Origin: Accumulibacter sp.
Lineage (GTDB): Bacteria > Pseudomonadota > Gammaproteobacteria > Burkholderiales > Rhodocyclaceae
Assembly: GCF_023806565.1 (NCBI RefSeq)
Contig: NZ_JAMTDV010000139.1
Coordinates: forward strand, 1-57,384
Direction of reading: 5' to 3'
Length of the DNA: 57,384 nt
The position numbers and the translations under genes are program-made. A model generated the notes under the pieces. That model saw nothing but the letters and a program-made list of their open reading frames with translations. It made no database searches and was not told where the DNA came from. Below, piece by piece: positions 1 to 9,105 of the stretch (positions are counted from its first letter, which is position 1; every line of letters starts with the position of its first letter).

Positions 1-338
1 GCTCGCCAACAACCTCGCCCCAGACCCCTCTTGTGTTGTGTAGATACTCATGCCTGCAGACGCGGGAGGGGAATCGCGATGCGAGGAAAGGGCTCGCGAT
101 CTTCCTGATCGACTGCCGTAAAATGGCGAAAGTTCTGCACGCTCTGCCCGATACTCATCGGTCGCATTGCCCGGACGATGCGGTTCGTCGCGGGACGGCA
201 AGGCACGACGGCCCGTGGACGCGCCAATTGACCAGAGTCTCGGGCGAATAGATACTACCGGCCGTTCACCCGCATTCCGCGGCACGTCAAATCCGGCTGG
301 CGCCTGGCCGGACTTTCGGTCTGGAGGCTGGCATCGTA
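1..338. other. Gene-free left edge
   Basis: No convincing coding region is seen in this stretch; the short open frames crossing it have no recognisable domain and are shadows of the gene that follows. A GGAGG at 323-327 lies 11 bases before the GTG at 339 and is the probable ribosome binding site of that gene. The upstream neighbour lies outside the window. Confidence 0.5.
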
Positions 339-1412
339 GTGGACATCCATGGGAAACCGATCGCGGAACGGATCGACTGGCTGTTCGGTCTGGCCGACCG
401 CCACAGCGCGATCTTCCGCAGCCCGGAAGCCTGGCTCGCCCGCGAACGCTACTTGGCCGAGCATCCGACCGCGATTGCCGTGCTCAAGTGCATGGACGGT
501 CGCATCAACATTCCGGTCGCGACCAACACGCCGGTCGGCATCCTGATGCCGTTCCGCAACCTCGGCGGCATTTTCGACCTCGGCTGGCCACATCTCGGAG
601 AGGTGCTCGCACACCACGTGCAGCGCGTGGTCGGTGCCGGACGCCACGTCGTCTTCCTGGTCACCTACCACTATTCCCAGGGCGATCCGCGGCGCGGCTG
701 TGCCGGCTTTCAGTACGACACGCAGGCTGCGATCGCCCACACTCACGAAATCCGTCGGCAGGTCGAACATATCTTCGGCAGCGACCACGGCACCGTCTAC
801 CCGCTGGTCTGTGGATTCGAAACCGATGAGGATGCCCTGGTGATCCACGGTACTACCGGCGACAAGCTCGACCTGGCAACCCTGACCTCGAGCGACCGGG
901 CGACTCTCGAACTGCGCCTCGCGGCGCTGCTGCCGGACATGCCGGCACGTATGCGCGCTGACCTGCTGCCCCTGCTCTACGGCAACCTGACCCATATCGA
1001 AAACGTGCGCACGCAAATTCGCCGCGGCGAACGCCTGCTCGACATCGAGCACCGCGAGTGGATGATCTGCCTTGGCCGCGGATTCGATTTCCTGCATACG
1101 CCCAACATCGCGCTGATCATCGGGCCCTACAGCCCGAATCTCGATGTCCCGATTCGCCGCGCGGCGGGCATCATCGAGGCCAACATGCAGGCAGGGCGGA
1201 TTCCCGACGATGGCTTCCTGCTTCTGGCGTCGGTGCCTTACGACGAAATCGGAGTGGACCGCGCCCGCGCCGAACTCAAGTCGCGATTTCTTTCGGGTTT
1301 CGCCGCCGACGTCATCCGCACCGAGTTTCCGCGCCTGAGCGAGCAGACGACGATCCGTACGGCAGTGCTCGACTGGCGATCACGGACGCTCGAGACGATC
1401 GCAATCGACTAG
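339..1412 (+). CDS. CsoSCA/beta-type carbonic-anhydrase-like zinc protein
   Basis: A 357-residue soluble protein without signal peptide or membrane segment. It carries a Cys-x-Asp-x-Arg motif (C51, D53, R55, in [11 protein letters not shown]) followed by H111 and C121 in a Tyr-His...Gly-Cys-Ala context. A Cys/His/Cys zinc site plus an Asp-Arg dyad next to the first Cys is the active-site signature of beta-carbonic anhydrases, and the wide His-to-Cys spacing resembles the carboxysomal shell enzyme CsoSCA rather than the HxxC of ordinary beta enzymes. No carboxysome or Rubisco gene is nearby, so a free-standing CO2-hydrating enzyme or a divergent zinc protein is inferred. The GTG start at 339 is chosen because a GGAGG precedes it. 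The family assignment is from motif spacing only. Confidence 0.5.
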   Translation: MDIHGKPIAERIDWLFGLADRHSAIFRSPEAWLARERYLAEHPTAIAVLKCMDGRINIPVATNTPVGILMPFRNLGGIFDLGWPHLGEVLAHHVQRVVGAGRHVVFLVTYHYSQGDPRRGCAGFQYDTQAAIAHTHEIRRQVEHIFGSDHGTVYPLVCGFETDEDALVIHGTTGDKLDLATLTSSDRATLELRLAALLPDMPARMRADLLPLLYGNLTHIENVRTQIRRGERLLDIEHREWMICLGRGFDFLHTPNIALIIGPYSPNLDVPIRRAAGIIEANMQAGRIPDDGFLLLASVPYDEIGVDRARAELKSRFLSGFAADVIRTEFPRLSEQTTIRTAVLDWRSRTLETIAID

Positions 1413-1501
1413 CAAGCGGCCGGAGCAGAGGAATCCGCCGGCATCGGATTCGCCGACGAACTGATAGAATCCAGAACTCCTCTTTGGCCTCGGCTTCGTC
1501 C

Positions 1502-2284
1502 ATGTCCGCACAATCGCGTCTGGTCTTCGGTTTTCATTCGGTTCTCGCCAAGTTGCGCCACGACCCGGGCGCAGTCCATGAAGTGTACGTCGATGCCGAT
1601 CGCCATGACGCCCGCTTGCGTGACCTGCTGGCACACGCCGAATTCGCCAAAGTGCGCGTCCTGCCGGTGGCGGCAGCGCGCCTCGACGCCATCGCCCCCG
1701 GCGCGCGACACCAGGGGGTGGTCGCTGCGGTAGATGCCGCGCCCCGCCACCTGCGCCTCGACGATATTCTCGACACCCTCGACGAACCGGCCTTTCTGCT
1801 GGTGCTCGACGGTGTCCAGGACCCACACAATCTCGGGGCCTGCCTGCGTGTGGCCGATGCCGTCGGTGCGCACGCCGTGATCGCTCCGAAGGATCGTGCT
1901 GTCGGGCTGACGCAGACAGCCGTCAAGGTAGCGAGCGGCGCTGCCGAAGCGGTGCCGTACGTGACGGTCACCAATCTGGCGCGCACCCTGCGCGAACTCA
2001 AGCAACGGGACATCTGGGTGATCGGAACCGACGCCGGCGCCCGGGAAGACCTGTACGTCGCGCAGTGGCCCGCCGCATGCGCCTGGGTGCTCGGTGCCGA
2101 GGGCGACGGCCTGCGCCGCCTGACCAGGGAAACCTGCGATCAGCTCGTCAGTATCCCGATGCTTGGCTCGGTTGCCAGCCTCAATGTGTCGGTTGCTACC
2201 GGAGTCTGTCTGTACGAGGCGCGGCGGCGATCCGGTCGGAGGGCAGAGCAGGCGTCGAACAGCTCGCGCTGCCACAACGCCTAG
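1502..2284 (+). CDS. rlmB: 23S rRNA (guanosine-2'-O-)-methyltransferase RlmB
   Basis: A 260-residue SPOUT-class methyltransferase that 2'-O-methylates a guanosine (G2251 in E. coli numbering) of 23S rRNA in the peptidyl-transferase region. The N-terminal substrate-binding domain (about residues 1-80, starting with a Gly-Phe-His-Ser-Val motif) is followed by the knotted SPOUT domain. The latter shows [15 protein letters not shown] (motif 1), [12 protein letters not shown] (motif 2) and [16 protein letters not shown] (motif 3), which form the S-adenosylmethionine pocket. The ATG at 1502 gives the normal family length; the frame is open further upstream but without homology. A TAGAAT at about 1464-1469 is a possible -10 element. 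The stop codon is shared with the convergent tyrosine-kinase gene in a single CTAG. Confidence 0.93.
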   Translation: MSAQSRLVFGFHSVLAKLRHDPGAVHEVYVDADRHDARLRDLLAHAEFAKVRVLPVAAARLDAIAPGARHQGVVAAVDAAPRHLRLDDILDTLDEPAFLLVLDGVQDPHNLGACLRVADAVGAHAVIAPKDRAVGLTQTAVKVASGAAEAVPYVTVTNLARTLRELKQRDIWVIGTDAGAREDLYVAQWPAACAWVLGAEGDGLRRLTRETCDQLVSIPMLGSVASLNVSVATGVCLYEARRRSGRRAEQASNSSRCHNA

Positions 2285-4551
2285 TTCTTGTAGGAATACC
2301 GATACACGTAGCCCTTGTAGCCGTAGCGGTAACTCTGGCGACTGACATTGAGATCGTTGAAGACGAAACCCTTGACCTGGACACCCGCCTGATTGAGCCG
2401 CTTGATGGCCTGCTCGAGTTCCCGAATCGGGTGCTTGCCGGCGCGAGCGACCATCAGCGTAGCGCCGACATGGCGGCCGATGATTGCCGCATCGGAAACG
2501 GCGAGCACCGGTGGCGCATCAACGATCACCGTGTCGAAGCGCGCCGAAAGTTCGGCCAGAAGCACTGCAAAGCGCCGATGCATCAACAACTCCGAGGGAT
2601 TGGGCGGAATCTGGCCGGTGGTAACGACCGACAGGTTGGGTACCATGGTGTCTTTGGTGATCTCTTCGAGCGTCGCCTGTCCGGATACATACTCGGAGAG
2701 ACCGACGGCCCGCTCGATGGCGAATTCCTTGTGGAGATGCCCTCGCCGCAGGTCGCCATCGATGATCACGACGCGCTTGTCGACCTGTGCCAGGACCGCG
2801 CCCAGATTCTTGGAGATGAAACTCTTGCCGAGACTCGGACTCGATCCGGTAATCAGCAACGAGTTGCGCTGTGCGTCTAGGAGAGCGAAGTGGAGAGTGG
2901 TTCGTAATCCACGCAGACTCTCGACCGCGTCTTCCTCCGGGTAGGCGACGGCCAGCAGTTCGGCAATCCCTTCGCGTGCCGTGCGATTGAGTTCCACTTC
3001 GGTCTTGCTGTGCGGTACCGTGGCATACACTGGCAACCCGAGTTGCGACTCGATGCTTTCGGGGTCTTCGATGACGACTCGCAGCGAACGCAACACCCAG
3101 ATTGCCACCATGCTGACCAGCAAACCGAGCAACAGCGCGACTCCCAGAACCGCCAGCGGTCCGAGACTCACCGGCTTTCGCCCGACCGCAGCCGTATCGA
3201 TGACGCGCACATCGCCGACGGTGCCCGCCTTGGTGACCCGCAACTGCTGCGCGGTGTTGAGCAGGTCCGTGTACAGGTTCTTGGAAACTTCGACGTCACG
3301 AGCGAGGCGGAGAACGGTCTGCTGGGTCTCCGGCAAGCGTTGAACTTGCGCCAGAACCTGATCCCGGCGCGCCCTTACTCGATCCATCTGGTCCTTCAAT
3401 GCTTCCATGCGCGGGTGCTCCGCCTTGAACAACTGGCGCAGTTCGTCGTTTTGCATCTGGAGCTTGATTGCCGCATCGTCGGCGTCGACCAGCAATTTCA
3501 GAATGCCCTGGGTCTCCATGTCGAGATCGAGCGAGCCGCGGCTTTGGCGATAGCTGTTGTACGCCGCTTCCGCGTTGTCGAGCTGCGTCTTGAGTGCCGG
3601 CAATTGCGTTTCGAGGAACTTCAGCGTCTTCTCGGCTTCGGCCGAACGCCGCTCGACGTTCTGGCGAACGTAGGTGTTTTCGATGTCGTCGAGGATCACG
3701 ACCATCTGTTCGGGATCCTTGCCCAGCAGGCTCAATTCGAGTATGCCCGATTTCTTGCCGCGCTCCTTGACCGTGTAGTCACGCCGCAGATCGTCGATCG
3801 CGGTTTCCGCGGCAAGCTTCTTCAGCCGAAACACCGTCCCCGGCCTGGCCTTCAGCTGTGAGACAAAGATCGAGTAGCCGTGGTCACTGGTACGTGTCCC
3901 CACCCTCCCTTTCAGCACGGACTCGTCGTCCTTGTTGAAGATCTCGAATGCACCCTCTTCGCCCGCAATCAGCGTGTGCTTCTCGTCCAGCGCCTGCTGC
4001 GGAACGTCCAGAGAATCGACCTGAATTCGCTCTCCCCCCCAGGCAAAGCTTGAAAGACCGAGCCAGGCCGAATTCGGCTCGTCGCCCTGGTATCTTCGGG
4101 AAACGATGCCACCGATCAGCGGAAAGGTCCGCGGGGTGGCGACGATGTCGAGCTTGAGCTTGCTGACCACCCGGCCGAGCACCATCCGCGAACTCAGGAT
4201 CTCGATTTCGGCGGAGACCGTCGTATCGTCACCGAGCAGTGGTTGGAGAGCCTTGAGCGAGCCAATTCCTCCCTGTGTCTTCTCTTCGACCTGGATCAGA
4301 CCATCGGCCCGGTACACCGGTTTGACCACCAACACCCAGGCGAGACCGACGGCGAGCGCGAAAAGGCTGATCGCGGCAATCAACCAGCGATAGTCCATCA
4401 GAATGGCAATGATTTCGCCGAGCGCCAGGCCTTCCTCGCCCTCCTCCGGGGAAAGCTGCTGCATGGGCTGCGTGCTCACCGCGGGCGACAGCGAAGCGCC
4501 ACTCGTGTTGGCAGAGGATCTAAACTGGTCGTTGTCCATTTTTTTTTCCAT
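2281..4551 (-). CDS. Polysaccharide-biosynthesis tyrosine autokinase (Wzc/BY-kinase type)
   Basis: A 756-residue inner-membrane protein controlling chain length and export of exopolysaccharide. An N-terminal transmembrane segment (roughly 60-85) opens a Wzz-type periplasmic domain with long coiled coils, closed by a second membrane segment near 470-495. The C-terminal cytoplasmic kinase has a Walker A ([11 protein letters not shown], about 578-588), a Walker A' (VVIIDGDLR, about 605) and a Walker B (VIVDAPPVL, about 685). It ends in a tyrosine cluster ([18 protein letters not shown]), the usual autophosphorylation tail. The ATG at 4551 is preferred; a second ATG four codons later (4539) is equally possible. 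It lies 109 bases downstream of the export lipoprotein gene, and the phosphatase that would remove its phosphates is encoded just upstream, the classic Wza-Wzb-Wzc set. Confidence 0.9.
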   Translation of the reverse strand: MEKKMDNDQFRSSANTSGASLSPAVSTQPMQQLSPEEGEEGLALGEIIAILMDYRWLIAAISLFALAVGLAWVLVVKPVYRADGLIQVEEKTQGGIGSLKALQPLLGDDTTVSAEIEILSSRMVLGRVVSKLKLDIVATPRTFPLIGGIVSRRYQGDEPNSAWLGLSSFAWGGERIQVDSLDVPQQALDEKHTLIAGEEGAFEIFNKDDESVLKGRVGTRTSDHGYSIFVSQLKARPGTVFRLKKLAAETAIDDLRRDYTVKERGKKSGILELSLLGKDPEQMVVILDDIENTYVRQNVERRSAEAEKTLKFLETQLPALKTQLDNAEAAYNSYRQSRGSLDLDMETQGILKLLVDADDAAIKLQMQNDELRQLFKAEHPRMEALKDQMDRVRARRDQVLAQVQRLPETQQTVLRLARDVEVSKNLYTDLLNTAQQLRVTKAGTVGDVRVIDTAAVGRKPVSLGPLAVLGVALLLGLLVSMVAIWVLRSLRVVIEDPESIESQLGLPVYATVPHSKTEVELNRTAREGIAELLAVAYPEEDAVESLRGLRTTLHFALLDAQRNSLLITGSSPSLGKSFISKNLGAVLAQVDKRVVIIDGDLRRGHLHKEFAIERAVGLSEYVSGQATLEEITKDTMVPNLSVVTTGQIPPNPSELLMHRRFAVLLAELSARFDTVIVDAPPVLAVSDAAIIGRHVGATLMVARAGKHPIRELEQAIKRLNQAGVQVKGFVFNDLNVSRQSYRYGYKGYVYRYSYKN

Positions 4552-4597
4552 GGTTTGGCTCGCCCGGCCGCGACCCGGCGGGTAAAGCCTGCAAACA

Positions 4598-4631
4598 GGC
4601 TGCCAGTTCTCATCCTGAACAACTGGCAGCC
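4598..4631 (-). promoter_or_regulatory. Intercistronic stem-loop between export lipoprotein and kinase genes
   Basis: GGCTGCCAGTT at 4598-4608 and its exact complement AACTGGCAGCC at 4621-4631 form an 11-bp stem with a 12-nt loop. No T-run follows on the minus strand, so a simple Rho-independent terminator is unlikely. An attenuator, a 3'-end stabiliser or an RNA processing site within the operon is possible. Confidence 0.45.
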
Positions 4632-4660
4632 AAAGGGTCCTCAGAGAAGCCGCGGCAGGG

Positions 4661-5860
4661 TCAGTAGCCAAGCTGTCGCCCGCCAAACAACGGGTACTTG
4701 ATTCCGCTCGTGAGGTTGAGCATGTCCACCGTCGGGAAGATGTGGTTGATCACGCGCGACCAGCGTGCAATCGGCGCGGTCTCCACGTAGAGGACGTCAC
4801 GCGGTCGCAACGGGAAACGGTCCGCAAGTAACATCGAGTCCGGGAGACTGCCATTCAGATAGAACAGCTCGGGGGTATCGCTGTCGCCACGCATGACATA
4901 GATCCAGCGTGGATCGGAAGTGTTCTGGTTGATGTAGCCGACTTCGCTGAGGGCTTCCGCCAGCGTCGAACGCTTCTTGTTCATTGGCACATAGCCCGGT
5001 TTGGTCACTTCGCCCAGCACGAAGATCTTGTTGTAGCTCCGATCGGGAACATTGACGATATCTCCCTGCTCGAGCAGGGCATTCTGCTCAGTGGCACCAT
5101 AGTCGTACATCGCCTGAATATCGACCAGATAGGTGGTACCCCGCCGCGTCAGCAGCACGCGGCTGTAGTCCGCCTCGGGCGAAAAGCCTCCCGACCGGTT
5201 GACCGCATCGACGATCCTCATGGGTATATCCGTGATCTGTTGCGTGCCAGGCTGGCGGACCTCGCCTACGACGTATACGAGCTGACTGCGAAACGCCGCC
5301 ATGCGCACGTCGAGTTGCACCTTTTCGATATACTTGGTCAGCTTCGCCGTCAACATGTCGCGAACCTCGCCGGTCGTCTTGCCGACGACCTTGAGCACGC
5401 CCGCGTAGGGAAAGAAGATCGTGCCATCCTGGTTGATCACGGTTCCCGCTTGGTCAGCCGTACGGAAGCTACCCGCCGGAATCGTCAACTCGGGGTGGTC
5501 CCAGACGATGATCGAAATGATGTCGCCCGGCCCGAGCCTGTAATCCGGCACGACCGGAGGCTGATTTCCGACCGACCGAAGATCGTCTTTCGCCACCACC
5601 TTCGCCGAGCTCGTACCGTCGCCAATCGGTGGACGCGCCGCCTTGAACATCTCGATGATCAGCTCGGCAGTGATCGGTCTGATCTTCAAGTTTGCGGGAG
5701 CAAGCGTCTCGCCCTCCTGCACCGGCAAACGCACATCCGACTCGTCGCGGTTACTATAGGACTGGTTGCCGGGAATGATGCTGCAACCCGCCAACGCGCT
5801 CGCAGCGAGACACAACAACATCGGGCGAAGCCTGCCGAACAATGCTGGAGACACGTTCAT
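4661..5860 (-). CDS. Polysaccharide export lipoprotein (Wza/EpsE type, SLBB)
   Basis: A 399-residue outer-membrane lipoprotein expected to form the export channel for exopolysaccharide. The signal peptide ends in a lipobox (ALAGC, lipidated C26). The central part contains the Poly_export domain (around residues 105-195: YRLGPGDIISIIVWDHPEL, then a hydrophilic strand-rich segment), followed by SLBB-type repeats (VYVVGEVRQPG and FVLGEVTKPGYVP). Its length is close to Wza (379) and longer than short EpsE proteins. The start at 5860 has GAGGA eight bases upstream. It leads the kinase gene on the same strand and is separated from the phosphatase by 312 bases, so it probably has its own promoter. 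Confidence 0.9.
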   Translation of the reverse strand: MNVSPALFGRLRPMLLCLAASALAGCSIIPGNQSYSNRDESDVRLPVQEGETLAPANLKIRPITAELIIEMFKAARPPIGDGTSSAKVVAKDDLRSVGNQPPVVPDYRLGPGDIISIIVWDHPELTIPAGSFRTADQAGTVINQDGTIFFPYAGVLKVVGKTTGEVRDMLTAKLTKYIEKVQLDVRMAAFRSQLVYVVGEVRQPGTQQITDIPMRIVDAVNRSGGFSPEADYSRVLLTRRGTTYLVDIQAMYDYGATEQNALLEQGDIVNVPDRSYNKIFVLGEVTKPGYVPMNKKRSTLAEALSEVGYINQNTSDPRWIYVMRGDSDTPELFYLNGSLPDSMLLADRFPLRPRDVLYVETAPIARWSRVINHIFPTVDMLNLTSGIKYPLFGGRQLGY

Positions 5861-6172
5861 GCCGAATTCCTCATAGCGGATCCTCTTTTCCTTTGCTGAC
5901 CATCAATCTACGGCAACATGCGCCGCGAAGTTTACATTGCGTGAAGGTCTGCCGCCAAGCCGGGCCGACCGCGGCCGGTCGGGGCGACCGCGCTGGTACC
6001 ATCCCGGGCACACCAAACCGCTCGCTCTGGTCGGCTTTCAGGACGGAACCATGAGCTTCGCTACGGGTGCTTTCAGGGAGATTCAGACCACGAAGAGAGA
6101 ATAGCGCTGATTTTTGCGGCGGCGGGTGTTATTTTTCACACTCACGCGAAGAACTGGGGCGGTTCGCGGTGG
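5861..6172. other. Intergenic region ahead of the export lipoprotein gene
   Basis: 312 bases without a credible gene. On the minus strand a weak sigma-70-like pair (TTGGCG, 18-base spacer, TAAACT) lies about 60 bases before the lipoprotein start; both hexamers deviate from consensus. A GC-rich inverted repeat (CCGACC/GGTCGG near 5969-5986) is also present. The region probably holds the promoter of the lipoprotein-kinase pair. Confidence 0.4.
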
Positions 6173-6616
6173 TCAATCGGCGAGCTTGCTGACCCAGGGT
6201 TCAAGCGCCTCGTCGATCAACTGCAGCGCTTCGGCGTGCGCCGCGTCGCCTCGCTGGTAGGGGTCGGGAATTTCCTTCCTGGTCCAGTGTCCGAGCAGGA
6301 AAGTCTTGCCGCGCGCCGTCGGGTCCATGGCCAACACTGCATCCCGATGGTGTTTTTCCATCACCAGCACGAGTTCCGCCCAGCGCAGGCGCTCGCGGGT
6401 CAGCTGGCGGGCACGATGGGAGCTCAGGTCCACGCCACGCGCACGCAGCATCGTGCTTGTCGCATCTTCTGCCGGATGGTCAATCAACGCGCCGATACCG
6501 GCCGAGCGTGCCTCCACTCGCTTTCCCGTCTTCTCGATGCGCTGCCGCAGGAGGAACTCGGCCGCGGGACTGCGACAGATATTGCCAGTACAAACTGTGA
6601 GGATTCTGTTGAACAT
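6173..6616 (-). CDS. Low-molecular-weight protein tyrosine phosphatase (Wzb type)
   Basis: A 147-residue cytoplasmic phosphatase. The P-loop VCTGNICRSP near the N-terminus contains the nucleophile C9 and the phosphate-binding R15 (C-x5-R), and the general acid lies in the IPDPYQRGD loop (the Asp-Pro-Tyr motif) near residue 115. Full length for the family (about 145-155). In the Wza-Wzb-Wzc arrangement this enzyme dephosphorylates the tyrosine tail of the autokinase to keep polymer export cycling. It sits six bases downstream of the WecA-type transferase gene, so the two are probably co-transcribed. Confidence 0.92.
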   Translation of the reverse strand: MFNRILTVCTGNICRSPAAEFLLRQRIEKTGKRVEARSAGIGALIDHPAEDATSTMLRARGVDLSSHRARQLTRERLRWAELVLVMEKHHRDAVLAMDPTARGKTFLLGHWTRKEIPDPYQRGDAAHAEALQLIDEALEPWVSKLAD

Positions 6617-6622
6617 GTAAAG

Positions 6623-8173
6623 TCAGCTACAACCGGGCGGAACGCTGAGCCCGAAGCCGTGTGCTTCACTTGGCATCGAGCCGTCACCACGCTCCATGGA
6701 GTAAATGAGGGTACTGCGCACGCCGCGACGCTCACCAGTTCGGCTGCCACCACCGACTATCGGAGAATAGGCGGTCCGAGGGTCATTTTCACTCTTGCGG
6801 CACAGGAACAAGCGAACCTCGACCCCCGGCTGCCTGGCGAGCCGCCTCCTGATTCGCATCGCGTCGCGCTGAATCTTGCCGATCAACTGATCGTTTCCCT
6901 CGGACGGAATGTGAACCACGCAGTACACGTTCCGCCCGTCGGTTCGCGAGCTTCCCAGTTCATGGATGCTCAACTGATAATCATAGCCGCGAGTCAAGCC
7001 GGCCGAGATCACCCCGATCACTTCGGAGATTCTCTCCTTGCGCAGATAGCCGACGAAGATGCCGCGAACTTGCACCGAGGGCAGACCGAGAGAGTTGTTC
7101 AGCCGTCGCAGCCCCGGCACCAGTCGCCATGGTCGCACGATAAGCAGGAAGTACACCCCGAACACGCCGACAAAACTCCAGAACATCAGATAGTCGGGCA
7201 CCCCAAGCAGCATGCCCAATATCCCACACAACCCAAAGAGGAATTGCATGACCGCTGCAAACGCAACCACGTCGCAGGTACGGAAGCCGGCACGAAGGAA
7301 GAGGTGATGCAGATGGTGACGGTCGGGCCGAAACGGCGATTTGCCCAACCAGATTCGGCGCAGCATGATGCCGACGGTGTCCATCAACGGCAATGCGAAC
7401 AACCACAAGGCGACAACCGGCGGCATTGCCGCTTGCTGCCCTCCCCGATTCTGTGAAAGCGCGATGAACAGCCAAACAAAGAGGAAACCCAGCAGCATGC
7501 TGCCGTTGTCTCCGAGAAAGACACGCGCCCGACTATTGCCAGGGTAACGCAGGTTGTAATAGAGAAAGCCGCCAACGCCTCCCATCAGGGCCACAATGAA
7601 AATCGTGTAGCCGGTATTGTTCGCCAAGTGAGCAACGACTGCCGTGAGCGCCAGACAGACCAGACTGATCGACCCCGACAGACCGTCTATGCCGTCGATC
7701 ATATTCACTGCGTTTATCAAGCCAATCGTCGCGAATACGGTCACAGGGATGGCCAGCCAACCAAGATCGACACGCACCCCTGGAAGAAGCTCGCCAAGCG
7801 ACCGAAGCTCCACTCCGCCGATGAATACCATCGACAGGGCAACCACTGCCTGGATCATGAATCGCGGCTTGAAGCCGAGGCGCCAGATGTCATCGGCAAG
7901 GCCCGTGAGAAAGATCAGCAGACCGCCAAGCAGCATCCCCCGGATCCGGAATAGTGCGGAATCCCCGAAAAACCAGCCAACCAGCAGAGGAACGCTGACG
8001 ACTACCGCGATCAACCCACAGCCGCCAACGAATGGTGTGCTGGCTTCATGCTGCTTGTGCCCGCCAGGGCGGTCCACGATGCCTAGCTGACTGGCGAGCA
8101 TGGCACTCACCCGGATTGCCACCCCCGAAATCAACAGACACGCACCGAACAGAACGGCCAGCTCCAATGCCAT
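6623..8173 (-). CDS. WecA/MraY-family undecaprenyl-phosphate sugar-1-phosphate transferase with C-terminal extension
   Basis: A 516-residue polytopic membrane enzyme (about ten hydrophobic helices in the first 350 residues) that loads a HexNAc-1-phosphate onto undecaprenyl phosphate, the first step of polysaccharide repeat-unit synthesis. Family motifs are present: FLTGLADDIWR (Asp pair), NAVNMIDGIDGL (catalytic Asp region), FLGDNGSM and the basic PDRHHLHHLF loop. After the last helix an additional, largely soluble stretch of about 160 residues (Ser/Arg-rich at its end) is not found in E. coli WecA (367 residues). The start at 8173 places the first helix where the family has it; a GTG at 8179 with a GGACGG upstream, or the TTG/ATG-type start at 8224, are alternatives. 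It precedes the phosphatase gene by six bases. Confidence 0.87.
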   Translation of the reverse strand: MALELAVLFGACLLISGVAIRVSAMLASQLGIVDRPGGHKQHEASTPFVGGCGLIAVVVSVPLLVGWFFGDSALFRIRGMLLGGLLIFLTGLADDIWRLGFKPRFMIQAVVALSMVFIGGVELRSLGELLPGVRVDLGWLAIPVTVFATIGLINAVNMIDGIDGLSGSISLVCLALTAVVAHLANNTGYTIFIVALMGGVGGFLYYNLRYPGNSRARVFLGDNGSMLLGFLFVWLFIALSQNRGGQQAAMPPVVALWLFALPLMDTVGIMLRRIWLGKSPFRPDRHHLHHLFLRAGFRTCDVVAFAAVMQFLFGLCGILGMLLGVPDYLMFWSFVGVFGVYFLLIVRPWRLVPGLRRLNNSLGLPSVQVRGIFVGYLRKERISEVIGVISAGLTRGYDYQLSIHELGSSRTDGRNVYCVVHIPSEGNDQLIGKIQRDAMRIRRRLARQPGVEVRLFLCRKSENDPRTAYSPIVGGGSRTGERRGVRSTLIYSMERGDGSMPSEAHGFGLSVPPGCS

Positions 8174-8245
8174 CTCCACAATCGACCGTCCAGGCAGAAA
8201 ACCTGGCCAGCACCAGTCATACAACCATTCGCCCGCTTGGCCCTA

Positions 8246-8277
8246 TACACACAGAGCCCTTGCGGGCTCTGTGTGTA
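8246..8277 (-). terminator. Strong stem-loop downstream of PEP-CTERM gene
   Basis: A 14-bp perfect stem (8246-8259 with 8264-8277, arms TACACACAGAGCCC and its complement) around a four-base loop. It lies 43 bases beyond the stop of the PEP-CTERM gene and ahead of the transferase gene on the same strand. A U-run is lacking, so termination would be imperfect or factor-dependent; mRNA 3'-end protection is the alternative. Confidence 0.55.
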
Positions 8278-8319
8278 CATCCCGACGGCGCTCTCGCGCC
8301 AAATCTTCTGTGGGTCGTC

Positions 8320-9105
8320 TTACGACAACCGCCGACGACCAAAGAAAAGACCAAACAAACTGGCCCCGAAAAGTGCAACGGTTCCCGGCTCCGGCGTAGG
8401 ATAACCGCCGCTGTACGACCCATCTGCAGAACTGTAACCTGTGGGGAACGCAGAGAAACCATAGCGATACGTCCAGGCGCCACCATCGACCTGCATCTTG
8501 ACGACCTCGCTCGCTTGCGAGAAGGCTGGCACATCGGCCGGATTGATATCGTTGGCCGTGCCGGGAATGATTGCATTGACTGCATTCACCAAGCCCAGCA
8601 AGACGGGACTCGTGTTATAAAAGCCGTCCAGCGTGACCACGATATTTCCACCTTGGTCCGAGATGCTCGAAACGTTGGGATCACTGAGACGCGCATAGAG
8701 CGTCGGATTGGCCATCGCCTGTACGGCCGCTGCCAACTGGCTCGCGGTCAGAGTCATTCCCGCAGACGCAAAGGCACGCGTGACGTACTGGGTGCGCAGA
8801 TCCACAGTCCAGTCACTTGCCACCAGACTGCTCAGCACCACGCTATGACCGCCGACGTTACCACTCAGCGTGGTCACGGGCGTCGAGGCCAACTTGCCCA
8901 GCTCGACGTTACCGTCCCCACTCAAGGCCGCTGCCACGTTCGCATCGGAACAAGAGTTGGATACCAAGAGATGAGAACCCGGCGCGCTGGGCAGCCATGT
9001 TTGGCAAGTCCCTCCGTCAGCGTGCCAAGTGGCGGCATGCACGCTGCCAGCCGCCATTGCCAAGGAAAGCACTGCTATCGATGTATTGCTACGAGATACG
9101 CTCAT
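8320..9105 (-). CDS. PEP-CTERM sorting-domain protein (secreted, unknown role)
   Basis: A 261-residue secreted protein. An N-terminal signal peptide (ending near SVHA-AT) is followed by a Ser/Thr/Ala-rich body without recognised domain and a C-terminal PEP-CTERM tag: PEPGTVALFGASLFGLF followed by the basic stop GRRRLS. Known biology: such tags are recognised by an exosortase that cleaves and attaches the protein at the envelope, and these proteins co-occur with exopolysaccharide loci, as here. The start at 9105 is chosen for its AAGGAG six bases upstream; the in-frame start at 9132 lacks one. No exosortase gene is present in the window. Confidence 0.85.
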   Translation of the reverse strand: MSVSRSNTSIAVLSLAMAAGSVHAATWHADGGTCQTWLPSAPGSHLLVSNSCSDANVAAALSGDGNVELGKLASTPVTTLSGNVGGHSVVLSSLVASDWTVDLRTQYVTRAFASAGMTLTASQLAAAVQAMANPTLYARLSDPNVSSISDQGGNIVVTLDGFYNTSPVLLGLVNAVNAIIPGTANDINPADVPAFSQASEVVKMQVDGGAWTYRYGFSAFPTGYSSADGSYSGGYPTPEPGTVALFGASLFGLFFGRRRLS

